Source: Notamacropus eugenii (taxonomy: Eukaryota; Chordata; Mammalia; Diprotodontia; Macropodidae). Taken from it: 64,000 nucleotides of DNA. Made by a program: the position numbers and the translations under genes. The notes below the pieces were generated by a model. That model saw nothing but the letters and a program-made list of their open reading frames with translations. It searched no databases and was not told the DNA's origin. The DNA lies in assembly GCF_028372415.1 (NCBI RefSeq), contig NC_092875.1:52018771-52082770 (forward strand), in the 5' to 3' direction. Positions 1 to 12,666 of this stretch are shown piece by piece (position 1 is the stretch's first letter; every line of letters begins with the position of its first letter).

Positions 1-421
1 TAAAATGTATGAAGGATGTAATATGGAATAAAAATTAAAATCATATAAAATTAAATTCATATAAAAATGCTTTAAATCACTTACGCAAATTAAAACTCTG
101 AGGTACTACCTCACACCTATCAAACTGGCTAATATGACAGAAAAGGAAAATGACACATGTTGAAAAGGATGTGGGAAAATTGAGACACTAATACACTGTT
201 GGGAGAGTTGTGAAACAATCCAACCCTTGAAACTATGCCCAAAGGACTATAAAACTGCCTGCCCTTTGACCCAGCAATACCACTACTAGTTTTGCATCCC
301 ACAGATTAAAAAGAAAGAAAAAGAAAAGGACCCATTTGTACAAAAATATGTATAGTTGCTCTTTTTGTGGTGTCAAAGATTTGGAAATTGAGGGGATGTC
401 CATCAATTACAGAATGACTAA

Positions 422-1096
<675 letters not shown>

Positions 1097-1362
1097 GATG
1101 AACAGTATGCTCTCAGAAAAACATGGAAAGACTTATGTGAACTGATGCAAAGCGTAGTAAGCAGAACCAGGGGAACATTGTACACAGTAACAGCAATAGT
1201 GTACAAAGATCAGCTGTGATCGACTTAGTTATTCCCAGACAATAACCCAAGACAATCTCAAAGGACAGATGATTAAAAATATTATCTTTCTTCCAGAGAA
1301 AGAACTAATTTACATATCAAAGCATACTGGAGTTTTTTATTTTATTTTTCTGGGGGTGGGGT

Positions 1363-2063
1363 TGATGAGCTTTAGGGGTGCTGGGCACCCCAAAATACCG
1401 ACAGTCCGGGTCGTGCTCGAATAAATTCGACTCAAGCCTTCTTAAAGCCAAAGAAAACAAAGTTTATTAAAGATTTGCCATACTGAATTGGCTCTTAAGG
1501 AGCTTAAGCATTTGTAACGCTTGTATTCACAAGCAGGCCAGATAGAATTTCAGCTAGACAGTCTGAGCTGGATTGCATTTGAGCACTTGCATGGAGGTGA
1601 GATGGAACTTAAATACAGAAAACACCATAGGAGGGATCTGGGGGGTGGTCTGGTAGTTCAGGGTGATGGGAGGAGTTTAGGGAGGGTCTTGAGGAGAAGT
1701 ACTAGGAGGGAATCCAAGGAGGGTCAAAGGCTGGAAACAGCTGGAGGCTTATCAGGAGATATCAGACAAAGGAGGGTTTGGGTGGGAAGCAGGAGGGGCA
1801 ATCCAGAGATCTTGATAGGGGCAGCATGGGAAGGAATACAGATCTTGATGGGAGTGGTTGGCAGCCTGGGGAATGGGGTTTTGATGGCATCAAGGGTAGG
1901 GGGTGCAACCGAGACCTGAGCAGAATGATAATGAAAAGCCAGCCAATGGGCTTCCAGAGACCGCCGGAACAAAAGGGAAGATTAGATTTGAGTAAGAAAG
2001 ACCAGATTAAGTGGGAAGATTCAAGGGGAGCTCAAGAAGGCTCCCAGAGTCTGAACCCCATCG
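1363..2063 (-). repeat. Solo LTR, class I ERV family (variant copy)
   Basis: This LTR is related to those flanking the provirus at 7538-12662 and lies in minus orientation inside the LINE-1 copy. It is longer (about 700 bp) than the roughly 520-bp siblings. It carries the family polyadenylation context, with AATAAA/TTTATT near 1465. The flanking four bases are nearly repeated (gggt and tggt). It is a fossil with no internal region. Confidence 0.75.
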
Positions 2064-2245
2064 TGGTGTTGTTGTGTTTTCTTTCACAACACAACTAATA
2101 TGAAAATTGCTTGCCTTCTCAATGAAGGTGAAGGAAAAAATGGTGGGAGAGAATTTGGATCTCAAAATTATAAAAAATGAGGGTTAAAATTTTTATATGT
2201 ATTGGAAAAAATATTCAAAAAATTTTTAAAACAAGTTCTTGTGTC

Positions 2246-2676
2246 TCAAGGCAAAAACTTCTGCCAGAGAGTACTCACATTATAGGAAGAATTACAATAG
2301 AAATAGAAACCCACAAGAGATAAAATTCAAGAAAGGAGTCAGCAGTGAAACCTATGGACTGCTGGCTATATATATAAACCAATACACAAAGAATGGGTAG
2401 TAACCAGCAAGGTGAACTAGAGATCCCAGTGCAAGGAAGTGAACTTGTCCTCAGTTTCATTAAGATTGGCCAAGATAGGCTACATGCTTGGAATATTTAA
2501 TGTCTGTGGAAGGACGAAGTTGCTTCAAATGGATAGGGCTAAGTAAAAGGGGAGAGAGAGGGTCAGATGGAGAAGAGGGGGAAATAGCATTGTAGCTTAA
2601 GAAGATATCTTTCCAAGGAGATCTAGAAACCAGAGGTCAGCCCAGAGAAGAATATTTGAGCAAAGACCTGTGGAAA
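2246..2676. other. Intergenic stretch, nothing recognised
   Basis: I see no gene and no repeat family that I can name here. The base composition is ordinary A/T-rich sequence with some purine-rich runs. Confidence 0.4.
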
Positions 2677-3195
2677 CGATGGGGTTCAGACTCTGGGAAC
2701 CTCCTTGAACCTTCCCACTTAACCTGGTCTTTTATATTCAAATCTGTTGCCCTAGGCCTAGCCTTCCCTTCCATGGTCTGTTACCTCTTGATTGCCCCAC
2801 CTACTCCCCCACCCCCAGCCCTGCATTGTCTGATATCTCCCAATTGCTTCCAGCTGTTTCCCACCCTGGATTACATCACTAATTAACCCCAGTCCCATCA
2901 AGATCCTCCTTAGATCCTCCTCCCAGACCACTAGACCACCTCTAGATCTTTCCCATGGACTTTCTGTATTTAAGTTCCATCTTGCCTCCATGAAGGGGCT
3001 CAGATTCAATCCAGCTCAGACTCTATCTGGTCTGCTTGTGAATACAAGTGTTACAAATGCTTAAGAGTCAACCCAATATGGCAAATCTTTAATAAAGTGT
3101 GTTTTTCTTTGGTTTAAGAAGGCTTGAGTCAAATTCATTCGAACAGTACCCAGCGTGTCTGTTTTCTGGGTCCTCAGCACTCATGAACCTCAACA
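2677..3195 (+). repeat. Solo LTR, class I ERV family
   Basis: A 519-bp solo LTR in plus orientation, of the same family as the LTRs of the provirus at 7538-12662. It begins with the family's TGGGGTTCAGACTCTGG region and ends in CCTCAACA. It is bounded by the 4-bp target-site duplication GAAA (2673-2676 and 3196-3199), the length used by class I ERV integrases. Confidence 0.85.
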
Positions 3196-3489
3196 GAAAG
3201 AGAAACAGAGGTCACATTGTCAAAGGATGATATTACAAACAACCTAGACATGAAATGAAGTAGATGAGTTTTAGAGGCATGATATATCTGTGAGAAGAAC
3301 AGAAATGATCAAGGCCTCTACTGGAAGCTCTCTCTGCCAAAAAGCAGAGAATGATAATTTCATCCCTTGCAAAGATGGAAGGAAAGAAGCAAGGAGGTGA
3401 TTCTGAAGTTGATTCTCAGCAAAAGGAAGGAAATGGTTGCTCAACTTGAGACAGAAACCTGGAGGGGAAGTGATAGCTCCATTTTAATA

Positions 3490-3790
3490 ATAAGAGCAGA
3501 TATTTAACTAATGCTTTGCATGTACAATCTAATTTGAGCCTCACAACAGCCCCATCCAGGCACTACAAATAGTATCCCTATTTTATAGCTAAGGAAGGAA
3601 AGAAGCATGTATTAAGTACCTACTATGGGCCAGCACTGTGCTAAGGGCTTTACAAATGTTATCTTACTTGACCTTCACAATAACCCCGAAGAAAGGGAGT
3701 CAGTCAAAAGGCTGCATGATTTGCCCACCCAGCTAGTGAGTTTCTGAGGCTGGATTTGAACTCAGGTCTTCCTGATTCCAAGGTCAGAAC
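3490..3790 (+). repeat. MIR/CORE-type SINE fragments
   Basis: Two partial copies of a MIR-type SINE. They show the 'ctgtgctaagggctttacaa' body and the 'gatttgaactcaggtcttcc' end. The divergence is high, consistent with an old mammalian element. Confidence 0.65.
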
Positions 3791-3799
3791 TCAGTTAAT

Positions 3800-3985
3800 A
3801 AAGATTTATTAAGCATCGACTATGTGTCAGGCACTATGCTAAGAACTGGGGATGCAAAGAAAAGTCAAAGTTCCTGCTTTCAAGGAGCTCACAATCTAAA
3901 GGGAGGAGGCAATATATACAAAACAAATTCCAAACAAGGTATAGACAGGATAAATTGGAGATATTCAACAGAGGACAGTTTTTAG
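3800..3985 (+). repeat. Interspersed repeat, 'ttattaagc...actatgtg' family
   Basis: A fragment of a marsupial interspersed repeat that starts with 'ttattaagcatcgactatgtgt' type sequence and continues through 'caaggagctcacaatct'. It recurs at 14530, 16180, 33740 and 52450. I cannot assign it securely (MAR1-like). Confidence 0.55.
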
Positions 3986-4002
3986 AATTAAGAAGGATTG
4001 GG

Positions 4003-4110
4003 AGGGGCAGCTAGGTGGAGCACCAGGCCCTGGAGTTAGGAGGACCTGACTCAGACACTTACTAGGTGTGTGACCCTGGGCAAGTTATTTAGCCTTGATT
4101 GCCTCAAAAT
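4003..4110 (+). repeat. tRNA-derived marsupial SINE
   Basis: The head 'ggggcagctaggtgg' and the 'tgtgaccctgggcaagt' block are the hallmarks of the tRNA-derived marsupial SINE that recurs at 14553 and 34355. This copy is slightly internally shortened. Confidence 0.75.
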
Positions 4111-4794
4111 CAGAGGCAGGATTCAAACACAGGTTTGATATCACATGTAACATGAAAACCACTTTGCCAACTAGTCATCCAGAGTATGATGTCAAGTTGG
4201 ATAGACAACCTATAACCCATGTCTAGACACTGAAGATGGTCAGTGATTTGAAGCCAGATCTGGACAGCAAGGACAATGGGTTGGGTTGCATTTAGAAAAG
4301 AGCAAAGTTCTTTTAATGACTTCAAACTTCAGTTCTTTTTTAAAAATATTCATATTTTTTCCAATATCATGTCTGTAGACACATGGAGCCCTCTGATCTC
4401 TAATGAGTATCACCCTGAAGACAAAAGGAAGCCTATCATGGCTGCAAGCAGGCTGTAGAATATAACAGATAGGAAAGTAAGGAAAAGGGGGAAATAACTG
4501 ATGCTATCAAAGCAAAAGATGGTCTGCTCCCCTGGCAAGAGTGAGAGATGATGGGCAGCCTGAGGAAGTAGGGAAGGTCCTCAGCATGGGGAAGGGGGTG
4601 GGAGGAGCCATGGGGAGGAACCACTTGTAAGGAAACTATGAGAGGATTTGAGCAAGATTTGCATAAGATGGCAGGTATGGATGGAGGGGATGCCTAAATC
4701 ATTGAGGTCACACCTTCATTTGAGTAGGATCAAGTCAGCCTGGAAGGAGGACTCCAGTTAAGAGCCTCCAGGATTGATGCCTGACCCTGTACTG

Positions 4795-5012
4795 CAGAGG
4801 TGTCAAACACACAGGGCAGTAAGAGGTGTAGAACACATACACACAGACACCACTTCCAAAACAGATTAAAATGTCATCAGAAATATTTAAGAAAATAATT
4901 TTAAAATATAACAAAACATAGATGATGTTAATATGTGGTTTTCTAGTGAACATGCACCCACAGCAATCCTTTTGTATGGCTTGACGGTCCCCTTTCTAAG
5001 TTTGACAGACTG
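4795..5012. mobile_element. Short hAT-type MITE with 8-bp target-site duplication
   Basis: A 218-bp element without coding capacity. Its ends are imperfect inverted repeats (CAGAGGTGTCAAAC on the left, and CAGTCTGTCAAAC as the reverse complement of the right end). It is flanked by an 8-bp duplication that matches at 7 of 8 bases (ctgtactg at 4787-4794, cagtactg at 5013-5020). An 8-bp duplication and these ends point to the hAT superfamily. A related partial copy lies at about 21680-21850. Confidence 0.7.
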
Positions 5013-5324
5013 CAGTACTGTATAACATTTTCATCAATGATTTGAATAGACACAAATCACAAACTTACCAAACTTGAAGATAATAAAAAAAGTTAGCATG
5101 AATAATTAAAAGATGAAAAATAGCAAAATCCAAAAAAAATCACCAGACTAGATAATTAGGTTAAAATGAATAGTGATAAATATAAAATCTTATGACTGAG
5201 TTCAAAAAAATCAGATTTACCAGGGAAAAAATATAAAAGACATGGCTAAATATCAGTTGATTTGAAAAAAGTTCCTGGGGGTTTTAGTGGATAGCAAACT
5301 CTGAATCAAGTTAATATGGTGCTA

Positions 5325-5425
5325 AGGTAGAAAAACAAATACTTATTAAGCACCTACTATTTGCCAAGCACCTTGCTATGCTCTTTACAAGTATTACCTC
5401 AGCAACCCTGGGAGACTGACATTCA
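5325..5425 (+). repeat. MIR-like fragment
   Basis: A short old SINE fragment with the 'acttattaagcacctactatttgccaag' body type and a 'caaccctgggag' block. Confidence 0.5.
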
Positions 5426-5429
5426 TATT

Positions 5430-7230
5430 TAATAGAAAAAAATGGAGGGCATTCTCCATGAGCTTTCTTCTGCTCTCATCCTCATCTTCTTCCAGTCAGA
5501 TGCTCCTGCCACTCTCTCCTCCTTTGCTCCCATCTGACATGAAGTGACCTTACTCCTTACTAAGGCTAACCCCTCTAGTTGTTCAAGAGATCTCATTCCA
5601 TCCCACCCCTTCCAACACATTGCCCCCTCTGTCATACTTATTCTTTCACTTATTTTCATTCTCACTGCCTACTGGCTCAGTTCCTACTGCCAACAAACAT
5701 GCCTGCATCTCCCCATCCTGAAAACATCCTTGATTTTCCATCTCTGTTAGCCATCATCATATATTTTTTTCTCTTTGTAGCTAAACTCTTTGAAAAGGCC
5801 ATGTACAAATAGCTACCTCCTCTTTTTCTCCTCCCACTACTCTCCCCAAAGTTACTAATGATCTCTTAGTAGCCAAATCCAATGGCCTCTTCTCAGTTCT
5901 CATTCTCATTGATTTCTCTGTAGCTTTTGACACTGCTGATTACTTTCCACTCCTTACTCTCTTCTCTTTAGGTTTTTGGGACACTATTCTCTCCTGGTTC
6001 TTATTCTATCTGATGGTTCCTTCTCAGTCTCCTTCTAGATCATACCTTCTAATTGTAGATGTTCCTCAGAAGTTTGTGTCCTGAATGCTTCTCTCTTCTC
6101 CCTCTATACGACTTCACTTAGTGATCTCATCAGCTCCCACAGATTTAATTGCTATATTTCTACTGATAATTCTCAAATCTACCTTTCCTGCCCCAAACTT
6201 GGTGAACGTCCAATCTCACATCTCCAACTGCCTTTCAGACGTGAAATATGACACTGGATATGTCCAAAACATAACTCTTCCCCCACCCCCACTCCTAACT
6301 TCCCTATTACTGTAGAGCACAATACTATCCTCAGGCTCCTAACCTAGGAGTCATTCTAGACTCCTCACTATTTCTCATTCCCCTATATTGGATAGGGTAT
6401 AGACTCTTGGAACCTCCTTGAATTCTCCTAGAATCTCCTCACTTAACCTGGCCTTTCATACTCAAATCTGTTGCCATTATCTGTTACCTTTTGATTGCCC
6501 CACCTACTTCCCACCCAAACCCTGCATAGTCTGATACCTCCCAATTTCTTCTAGCTGTTTCCCACCCTGGATTACATCACTAATTACCCCAGCCTCAGCA
6601 ATATCCTCCATAGATCCTTCTCCCAGAACACTAGACCACCTCTAGATGTTTCCCATGGACTGTCTGTATGTAAATTCCATCTAGCATCTATGAAGGCGCT
6701 CAGATTCAATCCAGCTCAGACTCTGAGATTCTATCTGACACACTTGTGAATATAAGTGTTACAAATGCTTAGGCTCCTTAAGAGTCAACCCAGTATGGCC
6801 AATCTTTAATAAAGTTTGTTTTTCTTTGGCTTTAAGAAGGCTTGTGTCAAATTCATTAGAGCAGGACCCGGAGTGTCGGTATATCAGGGTCCCCAGCACC
6901 CGTGAACCTCAACATTTCCAATCTGTTGCCAAGGTCTGTCGATTTCGCCTGTGCAAAATCTCTCAAATATGCCCCTCTTCTCCCCTCTGACCTTGCCTCC
7001 ACTCTGGCACAAATCCTCACCTCACACCAGAATTATTGCAATAGCCTGCTTAGCAGTTCTGCCTGCCTCAACTCTCCCTACTCAATCCATCCTCCATTGA
7101 GCCAGTGAAGTGATTTCCCTAAAGCCCAGGTACAGTTATGTCATTCCTCTACTCAATAAACTCCAGTGCTTCCCCAATTGCCTCCTGGATCATGGGGAAA
7201 AAAATTTTTTTTTTTTTGCATTCAAAGCCT
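5430..7230 (+). mobile_element. L2 (CR1-clade) LINE, reverse transcriptase part, interrupted by a solo LTR
   Basis: Degenerate L2 LINE in plus orientation. The reading near 5905-5995 gives a reverse-transcriptase block resembling L2 (LIDFSVAFDT, then LFSLGFWDT). The later part, 6910-7230, corresponds to the L2 C-terminal region ('ccaatctgttgccaaggtctgtcgatt' type, then 'actcaataaactccagtgcttcccc'). The solo LTR at 6389-6914 splits it. Many stops show it is dead. Confidence 0.75.
6389..6914 (+). repeat. Solo LTR, class I ERV family, inside L2
   Basis: A solo LTR of about 526 bp in plus orientation, of the same family as 2677-3195 and the provirus LTRs. It interrupts the L2 LINE, whose sequence resumes directly after it. 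A clear target-site duplication is no longer visible. Confidence 0.8.
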
Positions 7231-7537
7231 TTTGACTAGCCAGTGTCAATCCCAAAACATTTGTTCTAAGAAGGAGATAAACAAATTAGGTTGTACCCAT
7301 ATTTTAATTTCTCTCAAGCTGGTGACACACAGGCAATGATTGCATAGGAGTTCCAGTCCGGAACTGAGCTTCCCTGAGGGAGCCAGTCCAGAACTAGCTC
7401 GATCCGGATGTTGGGGTACCTAGTTTATATACCTTTTCAACAGGGGCTGAACTCACAACTTCCTGAATCCAGGTCTAGTGTTCTATTCACTTTTTTGGTT
7501 TATACATAACACATACAAAGCACATATCATGTAACTT
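7231..7537. other. Short intergenic stretch
   Basis: No gene. The last part (about 7430-7490) resembles the end of a MIR element. The rest is not recognised. Confidence 0.4.
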
Positions 7538-8066
7538 TGACAAGGTTTAGGGGTAATTGGGGACCCCAAAATATCGACAGTCCCGGTCATGCTCGAATGA
7601 ATTTGACTCAAGCCTTCTTAAAGTCAAAGAAAACAAAGTTTATTAAAGATTCTCCAAATTGGGTTGCCACTTAAGGAACCTAAGCATTTGTGACATTTGT
7701 ATTCACAGGCCAGCCTGATAGAATCTCAGCTAGACAGAGTCTGAGCTGGATTGGATCTGAGCGCCTTCATGGAGGCAAGGTGGGACTAAATACAGAAAAG
7801 AGTATAGGAGGGATGGGAAGGGGGGGGGGGGGACGTCTGGTAGTCTAGAGTGATGGGAGAAGTTCAGGAAGGGAATCCCAGGAGAATCAGACTGGAAACA
7901 GCTGGAGGCAATCAACAGACATCAGACTAGGGAGTGCATAGGTGGGGAACAGGTGGGGCAATTGAGAGGTAACAGACAGTGGTCACAGATTTGAGTATCA
8001 AAAGCCAGGTTAAGTGAGGAGATTCCAGGGGAGCTCAAGGAAGTCCCCAGAGTCTGAACTCCATCA
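7538..8066 (-). repeat. 3' LTR of the provirus
   Basis: About 529 bp, similar to the 5' LTR at 12136-12662 throughout. It contains the conserved polyadenylation signal region (TTTATT on the plus strand near 7640) and ends next to the polypurine tract. Confidence 0.88.
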
Positions 8067-11000
8067 TTCCCCCCTCAAACAGATTAAACCCAAAATCTTT
8101 TGGAGTAAAGGGAGAAGATTTCAGCTTCTGAAACTTCTTCCTGCTGGCAAGGGGCGTAGAGTTTTCCTTGCCTTGATGGGTCCTGTTCAATGGGTCAGAC
8201 TTCAGAACCTGGGCGGTGCCAGGTCCATTGGGCTGGAGACCTAGGATTCAGACAGAGGTTGGTATATAGCCTGGGCTGTCATCTGGAAATTGATGGCTTG
8301 CACTCTGGAAAAGACAAACCTGGCAAGGAGGTAAGGCACACACACACCAAACAGGCACAAAAGGAGTATAAAGAAAAGACAATTTCCCTGGCATAAAAGA
8401 TAATTTTTCTGAGCAGAATCAAAGATGACTATGGCAAGGCCAAAACATAGAAGGGCATGTTTGATAGGGTAGTTTTTTGCTGTCAGATATCCCCTTTCTT
8501 TCCAGATTGCTCCATGGGCATGTAGAACAAGGAAAACATAAGTAAAACATGAGTAAATAAAAACATCAACTGGCCTGGGGTCAAGTCCTAAGGAATGGGT
8601 TAAGACTCCCAAAGCCTGTCCTCTCCTTTCATCAACATACAGAGTGAAAGGTTTTTCTAGATTGGGTAGGTCTAGTGATGGGGTGGTGGGCAAATTAGTT
8701 CTCAGAGTCTCAAAAGCTTTAGCCTGGTCTGAGTCAATGCCCTGAGTAGGGTCATAAAGGGGTTTAGCAATAAAACCAAAATTAGGAATCCAGAGTCTGC
8801 AAAATCCAGTCATGTCTAAAAACACCAGGGATAGATAGGATTGTCCTTCTCTCCGAGGTTGAGGAGAGAGAGGTGGGCATGAGTTCATGGCCCAGATACT
8901 TTGTGGACTGGCATGCCATCTGAACTTTGTTCTGAGAGACCCCATAGCCTCAAATGCCCAAGAAATGAAGGGTTTATGTGGCAGCAGCCAAAGAATCTGC
9001 CTGGGTGGGGCTACAAAGAAGAATATCCTGCACATACTGAATTAAGGTACTGTCCTGCTAGTTTCAGGTGCCTTAAATCCCTTCCCAAAGCCTGGCCAAA
9101 TAACTGAGGTTTATATCCAAAGCTTTGGGGCAAGACTATCCATGTTAGCTGATATGGACTTGATTCCCCAGGAAAAGTACATTCAAAAGCAAAAATAAAT
9201 TGGGAGTATTCTCCATTAGGCCTTTTGTGGGAAGGCTTGCAGTGTTGCATGGAGATGAACAAGGGACAAAGATTTTATACTTAAGGAAATTTTCAATTAA
9301 AGGTTGTAGTCCTTCCCAGGCCTCAGGCTTAATCAGATACTGGCTGAGATGGGGAGCACTTTAGCGTCTGCGAGACTAACAGTGGCTGGGGTTGCAGAAG
9401 CAGCTCTCTCTGGAATTCCAGTGTCCCACATATTTGGCCTGACTGTCTCCCACACTCTCAAGCAAACCGGGGAAAGATGTAGTGAACAGAGGCAAAAGGG
9501 AGATGAGAGGTTGAACTAGAGAAAATTGGCTCCCCAATTTCACCATCAGGTCCCTTCCCAACAAGGGGGCAGGGTCAGAGGAGGGCATAAGGAAGGAGTG
9601 TTTAAACAACAGATCCTCAAGCAGGCTGGGGAGGGGGTATGTCTGGAGACATTCCTTAGTTTCCCCTTCAATGCCTATGACCTGAGGGGTCAAGGGACAG
9701 GTAGGGCCAGAGTGACTGGTTAAAGCAGAGAAGTTAGCCATGTTAAAGTGGGTAACCTTACCTTCAGCCTTCGTTTTTGCCCAGGGCTTGGCGAGAGAGG
9801 TAGAGAAAGTGGGAGCACTGCCAGCACCCAGGTTTTCCCGACGTTCCAAGTCTTGAGAAGACTGGAGGACAGGGTACTGGGGGGCGGCTCCACCACTTTT
9901 CCAACCTGAGGAACAATCTTTCCTCCAGTGTCCCTGCTGGTCACATGGGCACAGTTCTACAGGCGTTGGCTCCCTCTGGGGGGGGGGGGGTGCCCTGGAA
10001 GGCACTCCTTGGACCAGTGACCCTCTCTGTGGCAACAAAAGCAGGTTTCCCCACTGCCCAAGTAGCCAGCCTTCCTCCAAGGGGGTGCCCTGGGGGGGGT
10101 GCCCCCTGGGTCTTTTCCTGGCCAAGGCAGCAGCCAAGAATTGAGCCTGCTCCCTGGCCCTGGCCCTTCTTCTTCGTTCCTCTTCCTCTGTTGCAAAGAG
10201 AGGCCTCTGTTGTTAAAGACTCCGAAGGCCATCTCCAGTAACTGGGCCTGAGGTGTTTGGGGTCCCATTGCCAATTTCTGCAGTTTCCTCCGAATATCTG
10301 GGGCAGACTGATTAATAAAATACATGCTAAGGATTGCTGCCCCTTCTGTGGAGTCAGGATCCAAACTGGTATGCTTTTTAATAGCTTCTACTAGGCAGTT
10401 TTGAAAAAGGACTGGGTTTTCCTTTTCTCCCTGAGTAATTTCCCTAATTTTTTGAAAATTTACTTGTCTTTGAATTAAGCCTTCTAACAGGCAAATTACC
10501 ATAAGGTCTCTCTTTCCCCTGTCCTCACTCTTTTGATAGTCCCATCTGGGGTCACTCGCGGGAACAGCAGCTGGTCCTGGGGGGAATTTTATGGGATTAT
10601 TGCTAGCCACATGATCCCCAAACTTTTGGGCATGTTCCCAAATTCTCCCCTTCTCCCCAACGGTACAACAGAGAAAAGAATATGCAGATCCTTCCAAGAA
10701 AGTTCAAATTGTAGGGATATGTCCCTAAAACCCTCAGTGAACCTAGTGGGGTCTTCCGAGTATCTCCCCAGTTTCTCTTTAATCTGGGGGAGATCCGAAA
10801 GAGAGAGTGGAACATGCACCCTGGTTGTCCCACTGGGTGGGGTAGGCACTTCTCTCAAGGAAAACAGCCCTGATAGCCCAGTGGGGATAGGGGCTTGGGG
10901 AGGAAGAAAGGAGTCCCACTTCTTGTGAGGGAGGGGTTGGGGAATACCTGCTGAACTGGATTAGGCTGCAGGGCCAGGGGATCTGGCTGGCATGGAGAAA

Positions 11001-12115
11001 GATCCGCTGGTGCCTGAGGAATAGTAGGGATCAAAGGGGGAGATGCCCCAGAGAGTGCCACGAGAGTGGGGCCTAAGGCCTGAGTGAATATTGCCCCAGG
11101 GAGAGGGGCTCCAGAGGGAGGCACCGCAGCAAGGCCTGTAGTTGGGGCCTGAGGTAGAGTCCCCAAGGAGGGGTGGGTTACGGGCAGTGATACTGTAGAG
11201 ACTGCCGTGGGGTTGGGGCCTGAGGTCTGAGCGAGTGTTGCCCCAGTGAGAGGGGCTCCAGAGGGATTCACCTCAGCAAGCTCCTTGGCTGGGAACTGAG
11301 CGGGGGTTGGGAACAGAGATAGGGAAGGAAGTGAGGCCGAGACTCTAGGAGCCATAAACAGGGGGTCATCCAAAACATCCAATTCACCCCCATTTCTCTT
11401 TTGTGGGACAGCTCTAGCTACAAGCACCTTGCAATCTTTTCTGAGAATGGGGTCCTGAGAGATTGACAAAGGCCCTTATGTAAGGTATTTCTATCCATTT
11501 TTCCTTTTGGAGACAATATAATTCTAACTGTAAAAGGGTATTATTACATTGTAAAGTCCCAAACTTGGGCCACACTTCGTTGTCCTTCCTCCAGGTGATA
11601 CTGAGGCCAAAGTGTGTTGCAAAAGAACACCAACTTTTTCTTTTTAAGTTCTTTAGAGAAGCTAAGTTTTTTCCAATTTTGTAAAAGACAGCCCAAAGGC
11701 GAATTCTTTGGAATTGATGAATTTTGACCCATTTCTCGGCATGGGACTGGAAGTTCCCCCCCTCCTTAAAGGAGGACATGGAAGTAAGCCTTGAGAAAAA
11801 AACAAACAAGCACGAGGACAAAAATAACTGAGTTTTCCCTGATTTCCTTGTGCCCAGGAAATCCAGAGAATTGGGGACCCACTCTTGGAGGGCATGCCCA
11901 GGTCCACTGCCCCAAACACAACCAAGGGACCAACAACCTGAGTCTCTAACTCTCTAGCGCCCAGAAAGTGCAGACACTTAGCCTGATACTGGGACCTGAA
12001 GCCAGGTCCGAAAATCTGCTTCCAAGGTGCTTGGAGAGCAAGTACCAGGATAGGGAGAGGGGGAGGCTTACATACCTTCCAGTTTGAGCAGAAGAACTTG
12101 AGATTAGCAGCTTTT

Positions 12116-12131
12116 CTGGGTCAGGGAACCA
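12116..12131 (-). promoter_or_regulatory. Retroviral primer-binding site, tRNA-Glu type
   Basis: On the minus strand this reads TGGTTCCCTGACCCAG. The first twelve bases match the complement of the tRNA-Glu 3' end, the primer type of ERV-E-like class I elements. Confidence 0.8.
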
Positions 12132-12135
12132 TAAA

Positions 12136-12662
12136 TGATGAGGCTTCGGGGTGATGGGAACCCCAAAAATACCAACGGTCCGGGTCGCGCTCGAATGAAT
12201 TCGACTCAAGCCTTCTCAAAGCCAAAGAAAACAGAGTTTATTAAAGATTCGCCATCTTGGGTTGCCTTTTAAGGAGCCTAAGCATTTGTGACACTTGTAT
12301 TCACAAGCGGGCCTGACAGAATCTGAACTAGACAGAGTCTGAGCTGGATTGCATCTGAGCACCTTCATGGAGGCAAGGTGGGACTAAATACAGAAAAGAC
12401 TATAGGAGGGATGGGAAGGGGGGACGTCTGGTAGTCTAGAGTGATGAGAGAAGAAGTTCAGGAAGGGAATCCCAGGAGAATCAAAGGCTGGAAACAGCTG
12501 GAGGCAATCAACAAACATCAGACTTGGGGGCGCCTAGGTGGGAAACAGGTGGGGCAATTGAGAGGTAACAGACAGTGGTCACAGATCTGAGTATGAAAAG
12601 CCAGGTTCTGAGGGGAGATACGAGGGGAGCTCAAGGAAGTTCCCAGAGTCCGAACCCCATCA
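12136..12662 (-). repeat. 5' LTR of the provirus
   Basis: About 527 bp. On the minus strand it begins TGATGGGG and ends CATCA, followed after four bases by the tRNA-Glu-type primer-binding site. The right flank is the ACTT duplication. Confidence 0.88.
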
Positions 12663-12666
12663 ACTT

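Larger units (their letters stand above)
7538..12662 (-). mobile_element. Class I endogenous retrovirus (gamma-type, tRNA-Glu primer), broken
   Basis: A provirus in minus orientation with both LTRs (5' LTR 12136-12662, 3' LTR 7538-8066), flanked by the 4-bp duplication ACTT (7534-7537 and 12663-12666). Next to the 5' LTR is a primer-binding site of the tRNA-Glu type (12131 down to 12116), and a G-rich polypurine tract adjoins the 3' LTR near 8067-8078. Recognisable parts, in order on the minus strand, are a gamma-type gag (myristoylated matrix start at about 11732, capsid about 10850-10100, two zinc knuckles about 10060-9890), protease/reverse transcriptase remnants (about 9600-8590) and a transmembrane envelope end (about 8520-8260). 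It is only about 5.1 kb against 8-9 kb for the group. Frames are broken in several places and large parts are missing, so it is a fossil. The LTRs differ at very roughly one base in ten by eye, suggesting tens of millions of years. Confidence 0.9.

Noticed and set aside
8241-9035. The 264-codon minus-strand frame considered as a host gene
   Set aside because: It lies inside the provirus between its LTRs and matches retroviral pol and envelope remnants, so it is part of the fossil.
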